From: Bradyrhizobium sp. SZCCT0153
GTDB lineage: Bacteria; Pseudomonadota; Alphaproteobacteria; Rhizobiales; Xanthobacteraceae
Assembly (NCBI RefSeq): GCF_018129995.1
Contig: NZ_JAFCKS010000007.1
Span: forward strand, 1 to 64,000
Direction: 5' to 3'
Length of the DNA: 64,000 nt
The translations under genes were made by a program, and so were the position numbers. Each line of letters opens with the position of its first letter. Position 1 is the first letter of the stretch. The notes below the pieces were generated by a model that was not told the origin of the DNA, did no database searches, and worked only from the letters and a program-made list of their open reading frames with translations. This document shows, in pieces, positions 8,431 to 16,176 of the stretch.

Positions 8431-9156
8431 ATGACCCTGATCGCCGGCGTTGTCGCAATTATCACGCTTTATCTGCTGCTCCAGATGTTCCGTTCCGCGA
8501 ATCCGGCGGTGCTGGCGCGCACCATCAAGTTCGGCGGCGGCGTCGTCGCGCTGGCGGTCGCAGCCTTCACGGGCCTGCGGGGCGAACTGGCGGTGGCGAT
8601 CCCGCTCGGCATATTCGGCGCCGGGCTGCTCGGCTGGACGCCGCTGGCGAACGCCGGCTTCGGCAATATCGGCGGGCTGTTCGGCGGCGGCGCGACGCGC
8701 CCGTCCGGACAGGCCTCGCGTGTGCGCTCGCAATTCCTGGACATGCGGCTCGACCACGATTCTGGCCGACTCGCGGGCCAGATCGTCGCCGGGCCTCACG
8801 CTGGGCGCGATCTCGACGAGTTCGATCTTGCAGGCCTGCTGGCAATGGTCCCGGCGTTCGATGCCGAGAGCGTGGCCCTACTTGAAAGCTATCTGGACCG
8901 CCGGTTTCCCGCTTGGCGTCAGAACGCGCAGGGCGACGCGGCAGGGGGGCAGCGTCGCACGGTTGCGACCGGCAAAATGACGACGGAGGAAGCCTACCAG
9001 ATCCTTGGCTTGCAGCCGGGGGCGGGACGTGACGACATCAGCCGGGCTCACAAGTCCCTGATGAAGAAACTCCATCCCGACCAGGGGGGCTCGACGTATC
9101 TCGCTGCCCGTGTAAACGAGGCCAAGGATACTCTGCTTCGTACGCATAACGGCTAA
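8431..9156 (+). CDS. Membrane-anchored J-domain protein, Tim14/Pam18-like
   Basis: A 241-residue protein with hydrophobic helices at about residues 2-20 and 33-70, a middle region of unknown fold (about 95-165), and a C-terminal J domain (about 183-241). The J domain carries the HPD tripeptide needed to stimulate DnaK ATPase, in KKLHPDQGGSTYLAARVNEAKD. This spacing and the GGS-YLA-xxNEAKD signature resemble mitochondrial Tim14/Pam18 more than general DnaJ, which has G/F and zinc regions absent here. It probably recruits DnaK to the inner membrane. The upstream VWA gene suggests a joint role, but no client is evident. Confidence 0.82.
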   Translation: MTLIAGVVAIITLYLLLQMFRSANPAVLARTIKFGGGVVALAVAAFTGLRGELAVAIPLGIFGAGLLGWTPLANAGFGNIGGLFGGGATRPSGQASRVRSQFLDMRLDHDSGRLAGQIVAGPHAGRDLDEFDLAGLLAMVPAFDAESVALLESYLDRRFPAWRQNAQGDAAGGQRRTVATGKMTTEEAYQILGLQPGAGRDDISRAHKSLMKKLHPDQGGSTYLAARVNEAKDTLLRTHNG

Positions 9157-9333
9157 CTCCGGCTCCACGCTACAAACGCCAGTCCCGCGTGAGTCCCGCT
9201 TGCTCTGTTTGCCGTCGCCCCGATGCCCGCCATTGCCGGCGTGGTCGATCCCTTGAGTAAAGTTTTAACCGTAAATCCTTGACGAGAGGTTGTCGTGGAA
9301 CGGCCTTGTCATCACCGGACCCCGAAAATCAAA

Positions 9334-9356
9334 ATGCCCGCGCAAGGCGCGGGCAT
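9334..9356 (-). terminator. Terminator of the D,D-carboxypeptidase gene
   Basis: ATGCCCGCGC at 9334-9343 pairs perfectly with GCGCGGGCAT at 9347-9356 over a 3-nt loop. Read on the minus strand the stem is followed by TTTGATTTTC, so it ends the minus-strand gene whose stop is at 9380. Confidence 0.8.
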
Positions 9357-9379
9357 CTTGATCGAAGCGGTGCGAAAGA

Positions 9380-11227
9380 TCAGTTGCGAACGGTGATGCA
9401 GGAGATGTCGGCGCGCTTCAGGGCGCGGCAGACGGCTTCGGCCTGGTCGCGCTCGAGCCCGGCGAAGCGGGCGCGGTAGAGCTTGCGATTGTCTTTGGCG
9501 ACGACCGGCTCGGTGAACGGATCGGCTTTGCTGAGCAGGCCGCGGGCCGAGCTGCGCGCAGCGTCTATGCGCTGCTGGGCTTCGTTCTCGCTCTCGAGTG
9601 CGCCGACCTGGACGATCCAGCCGCTGTGGGTGACGACGGGCCTGGTGGTGGAGCTCATCTGGATCGGCTGCGGCGCCGGGTCGGCTGAAGCGAGCCTCGG
9701 GGCCGCCGGGGCGGCGGCCGCGGTTGCGGCCGGCAGCACACCGAGGATGCCGTTGCCGGTGCCGAAGCCCGCCGGCTGCCGCGGCAGCTCGGTCCGGGCC
9801 ATCTCGGCCCTCGGCGCTTCCGGATGGCTGACGATCTCGGGCCTGTTGATGAGGTCTGCCCGCGCGACCACGGCGCCGGAGGTTTCCGCGACGTCGGAGC
9901 GGGGCGCAATCGTGCTCGTAACCTGCGGTGCGACCTGAGTTGGGGCAGCGGAGGCGACTCTCACGGCGCCGGCCTTGACCTGAACCGTCTTGACCCGGAC
10001 CGGCTTCATCGGCTCGGACGAGCCGGGGATGATGGAGAGCGGCTGGCTCGAGATCACGCCATTGGTGAGCGGCGCCGGCTCGATTTTGGATTCAGTCGGC
10101 CGAACTTCGGGCTTGTTGATTTCAGGCCTGGGCTGAGCCGGTGGCACCGCGGCAGTCGCAGCTGCGAGCGTCGACAGGCGCGCGGCGAGACGTGACGGGG
10201 CTGCTTCAGGAGCAGGGGCCGCTGCGGCCTGGGCCTGGGGGGCGGGGCGCGCCGGAGTATCCGACGCGTCGGCGACCTCGGTGCTGGCGTCGGAGCCGTT
10301 GCGCTCGGTAACCGCGGCAACGGTGTGAGTGGTCGCGCCCTTGTCGAGGTTCTCCGCGAGCAGGTTGCGCATGATGGCGTCGCGCGAGCCGCCGCTGCGG
10401 CCGCCCAGCACCACGCCGATCAGGTGTCGGTTGCCGCGGCGCATCGAGGTCACAAGGTTGAAGCCGGAGGCGCGGGTGTAGCCGGTCTTGATGCCGTCCA
10501 CGCCCTCGACGCTGCCGAGCAGGTGATTGTGATTGCGGATCGACTGTCCGTGCCAGTTGAACGTCGAGGTCGCGAAATAGCGATAGTAACGCGGGAAGCG
10601 CTCCTGGATGGCGCGGCCGAGCGTGGCCTGGTCGCGCGCGGTCGTGACCTGCTCGTCGTTGGGAAGGCCGTTGGCGTTGCGGTAGACCGTCTTGGACATG
10701 CCGAGCGAACGCGCCTTGCGCGTCATCATGGTGGCGAAGTCGTCCTCGTCGCCGGCGATGGCTTCCGCGATCACCACGGCGGCGTCGTTGGCGGAGCGGG
10801 TGACGAGACCCTTGATCGCGTCCTCGACGCGGATGGTCTGGCCGGCGCGCAGGTTCAGCTTGGTCGGATCCTGATCGGCGGCGTGTTGGGACACTGGCAT
10901 CTCGGTGTCGAGCTTCATCTTGCCGGACTCGAGGCGCTCGAACAGCAGATAGAGCGTCATGATCTTGGTGAGCGACGCCGGATGGCGGATACCGTCGGGG
11001 CTTGTCGCCTGGAGCACGGAGCCGGAATTGCCGTCGACGATGATCGACGCAAATTTCGGGCTGGAACTCTCGGATATATCGCGCTGTACCCGGTGATGCG
11101 CGTAATGACGCCGGTGGCGCCGCGCCTCGGCAGCATCGGTGGTGAAGATGACCGCGGTGGTGACCGTAAGAAGCCCGAAAACGCCAACCCGCGCCAAGCG
11201 CGAGGAAGACAAGTTTTTACGAAGCAT
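9380..11227 (-). CDS. D-alanyl-D-alanine carboxypeptidase with SPOR domain
   Basis: A penicillin-binding serine D,D-peptidase (S11 family) of 615 residues that trims the terminal D-Ala from peptidoglycan stem peptides in the periplasm. A signal peptide covers about residues 1-34. The catalytic motifs are SLTK (Ser85-Lys88), SAN (145-147) and KTG (247-249). Residues about 300-530 are a long Pro/Ala/Thr-rich linker. The last 80 residues (WIVQVGALESENEAQQRI...) form a SPOR domain, which binds denuded septal glycan. This layout, much longer than classic DacA, suggests a carboxypeptidase targeted to the division site. Confidence 0.92.
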   Translation of the reverse strand: MLRKNLSSSRLARVGVFGLLTVTTAVIFTTDAAEARRHRRHYAHHRVQRDISESSSPKFASIIVDGNSGSVLQATSPDGIRHPASLTKIMTLYLLFERLESGKMKLDTEMPVSQHAADQDPTKLNLRAGQTIRVEDAIKGLVTRSANDAAVVIAEAIAGDEDDFATMMTRKARSLGMSKTVYRNANGLPNDEQVTTARDQATLGRAIQERFPRYYRYFATSTFNWHGQSIRNHNHLLGSVEGVDGIKTGYTRASGFNLVTSMRRGNRHLIGVVLGGRSGGSRDAIMRNLLAENLDKGATTHTVAAVTERNGSDASTEVADASDTPARPAPQAQAAAAPAPEAAPSRLAARLSTLAAATAAVPPAQPRPEINKPEVRPTESKIEPAPLTNGVISSQPLSIIPGSSEPMKPVRVKTVQVKAGAVRVASAAPTQVAPQVTSTIAPRSDVAETSGAVVARADLINRPEIVSHPEAPRAEMARTELPRQPAGFGTGNGILGVLPAATAAAAPAAPRLASADPAPQPIQMSSTTRPVVTHSGWIVQVGALESENEAQQRIDAARSSARGLLSKADPFTEPVVAKDNRKLYRARFAGLERDQAEAVCRALKRADISCITVRN

Positions 11228-11511
11228 GAAACCCCGTCCCCGTTTCTGACTTGATCACCGGCCCGTGAGGCGAAATTGTGCCCAATGGACCCGGGATCAT
11301 TACCTGCTCAGGCTGTCCGTCCGCTGGTGTTCGCCGCGGGAGACGTTGAACCTGAGCCGCTGTTCTGGCTAAGGTGATGTTCTCAAACGGCTTTTGGCCG
11401 CTTGCGGAAGTTGAACACGTCCAGGGAATCAAAGTAGGGGGCCGCGGTTTCCAAATGCTTAAGGAACCATTGCGGGAAACCCCGGGAATCTCAGCGATTT
11501 GCATGTTAGTT
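11228..11511. other. Non-coding start of the gap before the phasin gene
   Basis: This is the left part of a 388-bp gap between two divergently read genes. It should hold the promoter of the minus-strand carboxypeptidase. I see no open frame with coding character, no RNA gene and no strong hairpin. Confidence 0.5.
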
Positions 11512-11559
11512 TTGTGCGACGCACAAGATTCTTGACTTTTTTGTGCGTTGCACTAATTG
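11512..11559 (+). promoter_or_regulatory. Phasin promoter with two PhaR-like dyads
   Basis: TTGTGCGACGCACAA (11512-11526) is a perfect 15-bp palindrome. TTGTGCGTTGCAC (11541-11553) is a second, related dyad. Both carry a TGC-N3-GCA core, 29 bp apart. The second lies inside the spacer of a likely promoter, with -35 TTGACT (11532-11537) and -10 TAATTG (11554-11559), so a bound protein would block RNA polymerase. From general knowledge, alphaproteobacterial PhaR represses phasin genes through TGC/GCA-type sites. The assignment to PhaR is inference. Confidence 0.65.
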
Positions 11560-11615
11560 TGGGCAGAGTCAGGGAGCCGGGGCTTCCCGACAAAGTCAGG
11601 GAAAAGGATTCCAAG

Positions 11616-11951
11616 ATGTTCAAGGTTGAAGACTTTCAGAACTACGGGAAAGAGCACTTCGAGCAGTACGTTGCCTCCGCGACCTCGGTGCAGCACGGCC
11701 TCCAGGCGATCGCCAGCGCCTATGGCGACTACACCAAGAAGTCGTTCGAAGACACCAAGTCCTTCGTCGAGAAGCTTTCCGGCGTGAAGTCGCTGGACAA
11801 GGCCATGGAAGCGCAGACTGATTTCGCCCGTTCCGCTTACGAGACCTTCGTTGCGGAATCGCAGAAGATCGCCGGCCTCTACAGCGACCTCGCCAAGCAG
11901 GCATTCAAGCCGGTCGAGACCATCGTGTCGAAGTTCACTCCGGCCAACTAA
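11616..11951 (+). CDS. phaP: Phasin (PHB granule-associated protein)
   Basis: A 111-residue helical protein of the phasin family, which coats polyhydroxybutyrate granules and controls their size and number. The phasin_2-type pattern is visible from FKVEDFQNYGKEHFEQYVASATSV through QAIASAYGDYTKKSFEDTKSFVEKLSGVKSLDKAMEAQTDFARSAYETFVAESQKIAGLYSDLAKQAFKP. ATG at 11616 follows AAAAGGATTCC. Upstream in-frame codons are promoter sequence and are excluded. It is monocistronic with its own operators and terminator. Confidence 0.9.
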   Translation: MFKVEDFQNYGKEHFEQYVASATSVQHGLQAIASAYGDYTKKSFEDTKSFVEKLSGVKSLDKAMEAQTDFARSAYETFVAESQKIAGLYSDLAKQAFKPVETIVSKFTPAN

Positions 11952-11976
11952 CGTTCTCTGGAAGTCCTGGAATCGA

Positions 11977-12005
11977 AAAGCCCGGCTGATGCCGGGCTTT
12001 TTTTC
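11977..12005 (+). terminator. Strong terminator after the phasin gene
   Basis: AAAGCCCGGC (11977-11986) pairs with GCCGGGCTTT (11991-12000) over a TGAT loop and runs into TTTTTTTC, a textbook intrinsic terminator 25 bp past the stop. Confidence 0.92.
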
Positions 12006-12509
12006 TTGGTCGCAGGGGATTCGCTTCGGCGCGCCACGCAGCTTCGACAACGGCGTACCGAGGTCCTCGAATTGAATTCGGCGGTGTTCGCACCGTAGAA
12101 ATCCGGAGGCATCCTGCGCGAGATCGTGCCAGCCGCGACGGCGGCCGGTTCCTGATCAAACGCCTTCAAAGCGGGCGGGGCGGAAGGTTTTGTCAAATCG
12201 GTCCGGATTGATTAACCTCGGTGAGGATCGCCCGAACCGGGAATCGGGGCCGCTGCGGCCGTCGGCCGAGCCGTCGCACGCTTGCGGCGAGCCGGGGGCG
12301 GGCCCATATTCGGTGAAGCCAATCCGGCTCGAACCGGACCGGCTGGAAGCGGCGATCCGACAGGGCGGCGCGCCTGTGCGAAGCTCCGAAGGCTGGGGCT
12401 GCGCAGTGTACTGCCATACGCTTCCGTGGGGAATTTGAACGCCTGAGCCATGCCGCAATTGTCTTCCAGACCAGACCTGTCCGCGGCCTCCGCGGCCCAC
12501 GCTCCTCGG
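12006..12509. other. Gap of about 500 bp before clpS, no gene seen
   Basis: Between the phasin terminator and clpS I see no frame with convincing coding character on either strand. The ClpS reading frame extends back to 12450 (MPQLSSRPDL...), but that part looks unlike the family. The stretch near 12320-12350 is rich in CCGG-type repeats (AATCCGGCTCGAACCGG). The clpS promoter must lie here. Confidence 0.45.
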
Positions 12510-12842
12510 ATGAGCAACGACGAGAACCGTTCCGGCGGTCCTGCCGCGCCAAATACGTCCGTCATCACCAAGGTCAAACCGAAGACCAAGCGGCCGAACC
12601 TGTATCGTGTGCTGATCCTGAACGACGATTACACGCCGATGGAATTCGTCGTCCACGTGCTGGAGAAATTCTTCCAGAAGGACGCCGAGGCCGCCACCAA
12701 GATCATGCTGCACGTCCACCATCACGGGATCGGTGAGTGCGGCGTGTTCACCTACGAGATCGCCGAGACCAAGGTGACGCAGGTGATGGATTTCGCCCGC
12801 AAGCACCAGCATCCGCTACAATGCGTGATGGAAAAGAAGTAA
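12510..12842 (+). CDS. clpS: ATP-dependent Clp protease adaptor ClpS
   Basis: The N-recognin of the ClpAP protease, which binds N-degron substrates and delivers them to ClpA. From MSNDENRSG the protein has 110 residues. The folded core shows RPNLYRVLILNDDYTPMEFVVHVLEKFF, the N-end-rule pocket with Asn-Asp-Asp and Met, followed by ATKIMLHVHHHGIGECGVFTYEIAETKVTQVMDFARKHQHPLQC. The basic segment TKVKPKTKRPN is the flexible tail that enters ClpA. An in-frame ATG at 12450 is possible but adds non-conserved residues. clpA follows about 290 bp downstream. Confidence 0.95.
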   Translation: MSNDENRSGGPAAPNTSVITKVKPKTKRPNLYRVLILNDDYTPMEFVVHVLEKFFQKDAEAATKIMLHVHHHGIGECGVFTYEIAETKVTQVMDFARKHQHPLQCVMEKK

Positions 12843-13131
12843 GGCCTCTCACGGCGCGTTCGAAGCCGCCTCTTGTGCATGTCGCAATGTGATCGCCGCG
12901 TGATGTCTGCGCGCGATGTTCGTCGCCGCCGGAAAAGCCTTGGAATTCTGCACGGACCCCGATCGCGCCCAAATGGGAACGGGTCTTGCATCGTAACCGG
13001 CGCAGGTGCGCATCCGCCTGAGTCGCGGAACCGGTCTTTCGCGGCGATATTGTATACCTATATGTGACAAAGGTTGTTGTTGCCTGACCGGGCGATGGCG
13101 ATCATGATGGTGGGGGCCATAGAGGACGCGA

Positions 13132-15540
13132 ATGCCGACTTTTTCTCAAAGCCTTGAACAATCCCTGCATCGTGCACTGGCGATCGCAAACGAGCGTCAT
13201 CACCAATACGCGACGCTCGAGCATCTCTTGCTCTCCTTGATCGACGACTCCGATGCAGCCGCGGTCATGCGCGCCTGTAGCGTCGATCTCGACAAGCTCC
13301 GTACGAGCCTCGTCAATTATCTTGAGACCGAATTCGAGAACCTGGTGACGGACGGCGCCGACGACGCCAAGCCGACCGCCGGTTTCCAGCGCGTGATTCA
13401 GCGCGCGGTGATCCACGTGCAGTCGTCCGGCCGCGAGGAGGTGACTGGCGCCAACGTGCTGATCGCGATCTTCGCCGAGCGCGAAAGCCACGCCGCGTAT
13501 TTCCTGCAGGAGCAGGACATGACGCGCTACGACGCGGTCAACTACATCAGCCATGGTATCGCCAAGCGGCCCGGTGTGTCCGAGGCGCGGCCGGTACGCG
13601 GCGTCGACGAGGAGACCGAGACCAAAGGCAGCGAGGACGCAAAGAAGAAGGGCGAGGCGCTCGAGACCTATTGCGTCAACCTCAACAAGAAGGCGCGCGA
13701 CGGCAAGATCGATCCGGTGATCGGACGCAATTCCGAGATCAACCGCGCGATACAGGTGCTGTGCCGCCGGCAGAAGAACAATCCGCTGTTCGTGGGCGAG
13801 GCCGGCGTCGGCAAGACCGCGATCGCCGAAGGCCTCGCCAAGCGCATCGTCGACAGCGAGGTGCCGGAGGTGCTGGCGGCTGCCACCGTGTTCTCGCTCG
13901 ACATGGGCACGCTGCTCGCCGGCACGCGCTATCGCGGCGACTTCGAGGAGCGCCTCAAGCAGGTGCTGAAGGAGCTCGAGGCGCATCCCAACGCCATCCT
14001 GTTCATCGACGAGATCCATACCGTGATCGGTGCGGGCGCGACGTCGGGCGGGGCGATGGATGCCTCGAACCTGCTGAAGCCGGCACTCGCCTCGGGCACC
14101 ATCCGCTGCATGGGCTCGACCACCTACAAGGAATACCGGCAGCACTTCGAGAAGGACCGCGCGCTGGTGCGGCGCTTCCAGAAGATCGACATCAACGAGC
14201 CGACGGTCGAGGACGCGATCGCGATCCTCAAGGGTCTCAAGCCGTATTTCGAGGATTACCACCGGCTGAAATACACCAATGAGGCGATCGAGGCCGCGGT
14301 GCAGCTCTCCTCGCGCTACATCCACGACCGCAAGCTGCCGGACAAGGCGATCGACGTGATCGACGAATCCGGTGCGGCGCAGATGCTGGTCGCCGAGAAC
14401 AAGCGCAAGAAGACCATCGGCATCAAGGAGATCGAGACCACGATCGCCTCGATGGCGCGGATTCCGCCGAAGAGCGTGTCGAAGGACGACGCCGAGGTGC
14501 TCAAGCATCTCGAGCAGACCCTGAAGCGCACCGTGTTCGGTCAGGACAAGGCGATCGAGTCGCTCGCCGCCTCGATCAAGCTCGCACGCGCGGGCTTGCG
14601 CGAGCCGGAGAAGCCGATCGGCTGCTACCTGTTCTCCGGTCCCACCGGCGTCGGCAAGACCGAGGTTGCCAAGCAGCTTGCGGCCTCCCTCGGCGTCGAG
14701 CTCCTGCGCTTCGACATGTCCGAATACATGGAGCGGCACACCGTCTCGCGCCTGATCGGCGCGCCTCCCGGCTATGTCGGTTTCGACCAGGGCGGTCTGC
14801 TCACCGACGGCGTCGACCAGCATCCGCATTGCGTGGTGCTGCTCGATGAAATCGAGAAGGCGCATCCCGACCTCTACAACGTGCTGCTCCAGATCATGGA
14901 CCACGGCCGGCTCACCGACCACAACGGCAAGCAGGTCAACTTCCGCAACGTGATCCTGATCATGACTACGAACGCTGGCGCGGCGGATCTCGCCAAGCAG
15001 GCGTTCGGCTTCACGCGCTCGAAGCGGGAAGGCGACGACCACGAGGCGATCAACCGGCAGTTCGCGCCGGAATTCCGCAATCGCCTCGATGCCATCGTCT
15101 CGTTCGGCCATCTCAGCGTCGAGGTGATCGGCACGGTGGTCGAGAAGTTCGTGCTTCAACTCGAGGCGCAGCTTGGCGATCGCGACGTCACCATCGAGCT
15201 GTCCGAGCCCGCCAAGGTCTGGCTGGTCCAGCATGGTTACGACGAGCAGATGGGCGCACGTCCCATGGCCCGCGTGATCCAGGAGCACATCAAGAAGCCG
15301 CTGGCCGACGAAGTGCTGTTCGGCAAGCTCAAGGGCGGCGGCCACGTTCGCGTCGTTCTCGTCAAGGACGAGGCCGACGAGACCAAGGAGAAGATCGGCT
15401 TCGAGTTCCTCGACGGCCCGGTCACGCCGAAGCAGGAGAAGCTCCCCGGCGCCCGCAAGCGTCCGCCGGGCAAGTCCAAGCCGGGCGGCCCCGGCGGCTC
15501 GAAGGGGCCGACCTCCAAGGGCCCGCTGGTCAAGGTCTGA
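13132..15540 (+). CDS. clpA: ATP-dependent Clp protease ATP-binding subunit ClpA
   Basis: An AAA+ unfoldase of 802 residues that feeds proteins to ClpP. Domains in order: Clp-N repeats (about 1-145, SQSLEQSLHRALAIANERHHQYATLEHLLLSLI), a first AAA module with Walker A GEAGVGKTAI and Walker B AILFIDEIHTVIGAG, and a second AAA module with GPTGVGKTEV and VVLLDEIEKAHPDL, then the D2-small domain. There is no ClpB-type coiled-coil middle domain, which with clpS upstream fixes it as ClpA. The tail (GARKRPPGKSKPGGPGG...) is a low-complexity extension beyond E. coli ClpA. Confidence 0.97.
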   Translation: MPTFSQSLEQSLHRALAIANERHHQYATLEHLLLSLIDDSDAAAVMRACSVDLDKLRTSLVNYLETEFENLVTDGADDAKPTAGFQRVIQRAVIHVQSSGREEVTGANVLIAIFAERESHAAYFLQEQDMTRYDAVNYISHGIAKRPGVSEARPVRGVDEETETKGSEDAKKKGEALETYCVNLNKKARDGKIDPVIGRNSEINRAIQVLCRRQKNNPLFVGEAGVGKTAIAEGLAKRIVDSEVPEVLAAATVFSLDMGTLLAGTRYRGDFEERLKQVLKELEAHPNAILFIDEIHTVIGAGATSGGAMDASNLLKPALASGTIRCMGSTTYKEYRQHFEKDRALVRRFQKIDINEPTVEDAIAILKGLKPYFEDYHRLKYTNEAIEAAVQLSSRYIHDRKLPDKAIDVIDESGAAQMLVAENKRKKTIGIKEIETTIASMARIPPKSVSKDDAEVLKHLEQTLKRTVFGQDKAIESLAASIKLARAGLREPEKPIGCYLFSGPTGVGKTEVAKQLAASLGVELLRFDMSEYMERHTVSRLIGAPPGYVGFDQGGLLTDGVDQHPHCVVLLDEIEKAHPDLYNVLLQIMDHGRLTDHNGKQVNFRNVILIMTTNAGAADLAKQAFGFTRSKREGDDHEAINRQFAPEFRNRLDAIVSFGHLSVEVIGTVVEKFVLQLEAQLGDRDVTIELSEPAKVWLVQHGYDEQMGARPMARVIQEHIKKPLADEVLFGKLKGGGHVRVVLVKDEADETKEKIGFEFLDGPVTPKQEKLPGARKRPPGKSKPGGPGGSKGPTSKGPLVKV

Positions 15541-15557
15541 TCCGCGCGCAATGAATC

Positions 15558-15588
15558 AAAAGGCCGGCTGAAAAGCCGGCCTTTTTGC
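15558..15588 (+). terminator. Terminator after clpA
   Basis: AAGGCCGGCT (15560-15569) pairs with AGCCGGCCTT (15574-15583) over a GAAA loop and continues into TTTTTG. It lies about 20 bp past the clpA stop. Confidence 0.92.
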
Positions 15589-15609
15589 TTGTCGCAGCAG
15601 TGAGTGATT

Positions 15610-16068
15610 CTAAGTGCCGGTGTCGGGCGCGGGTGCCGCTGGCGGCCGCGGCTTCTTCGGCGCAGGCGGCCGCGTGCGGGCAGGAGCCGACGGCTGCATC
15701 GTCACGATGACCGGATTCGGCTTGTGATCGGTTGCGGCGCCCGTTGCGGCATCGACCCCCATGCCGACGACACCGCCCAGCAGGAGATTGCCGGCAAAGC
15801 CGGCGGCCCCGCCGCCCTGAATGTCTCGGCTGAGCGGCACGATCTGCGGTTCATAGCCTTCCTTCTGGAAGGTGATGGAGATGTCGGCGTTCCGCTTGAC
15901 GACCACGGCGCAGGGCGTCGTGCAGGTGGTCGGAACCTCCAGTCCGCTGACCACGGCTTCCACGCCCGAAGGTGTCGATGAGATGCTGATGTTTTCAGTC
16001 GTGCCGCGAGTCACAGACGCGCAGCCGCCCAGCATGACGCTGAGCGCCACAATTCCAAATGATCGCAT
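15610..16068 (-). CDS. Lipoprotein with PEGA-like domain
   Basis: A 152-residue predicted lipoprotein. The N-terminus MRSFGIVALSVMLGGCAS carries a lipobox (LGGC), giving Cys16 as the lipidated residue. The next part, ISISSTPSGVEAVVSGLEVPTTCTTPCAVVVKRNADISITFQKEGYEP, follows the PEGA beta-domain pattern (a PxG turn, then a strand ending in GY). A glycine-rich hydrophobic stretch (GGAAGFAGNLLLGGVVGMGVDAATGA) follows, and the tail is proline-rich. Exact role unknown. It is convergent with clpA across a shared terminator region. Confidence 0.82.
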   Translation of the reverse strand: MRSFGIVALSVMLGGCASVTRGTTENISISSTPSGVEAVVSGLEVPTTCTTPCAVVVKRNADISITFQKEGYEPQIVPLSRDIQGGGAAGFAGNLLLGGVVGMGVDAATGAATDHKPNPVIVTMQPSAPARTRPPAPKKPRPPAAPAPDTGT

Positions 16069-16176
16069 GAAATGCCCCTTGTCCCATCGCCAATGAAGCG
16101 CAACCAAAGCGCGAGCGCAATCATTCTTGGGTGGCATGGTAAAACTACGGGTTGTCGCCGGCCGGGCGGTGACGCG

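Noticed and set aside
12450..12509. Upstream start of ClpS (MPQLSSRPDLSAAS...)
   Set aside because: The added 20 residues do not look like the ClpS tail and no ribosome site was seen. ATG 12510 was preferred, with some uncertainty.
13102..15345. Long open frame on the minus strand inside clpA (747 codons)
   Set aside because: It is exactly antisense to ClpA, whose motifs and length are certain. The high GC at third codon positions makes stop-free antisense frames common.
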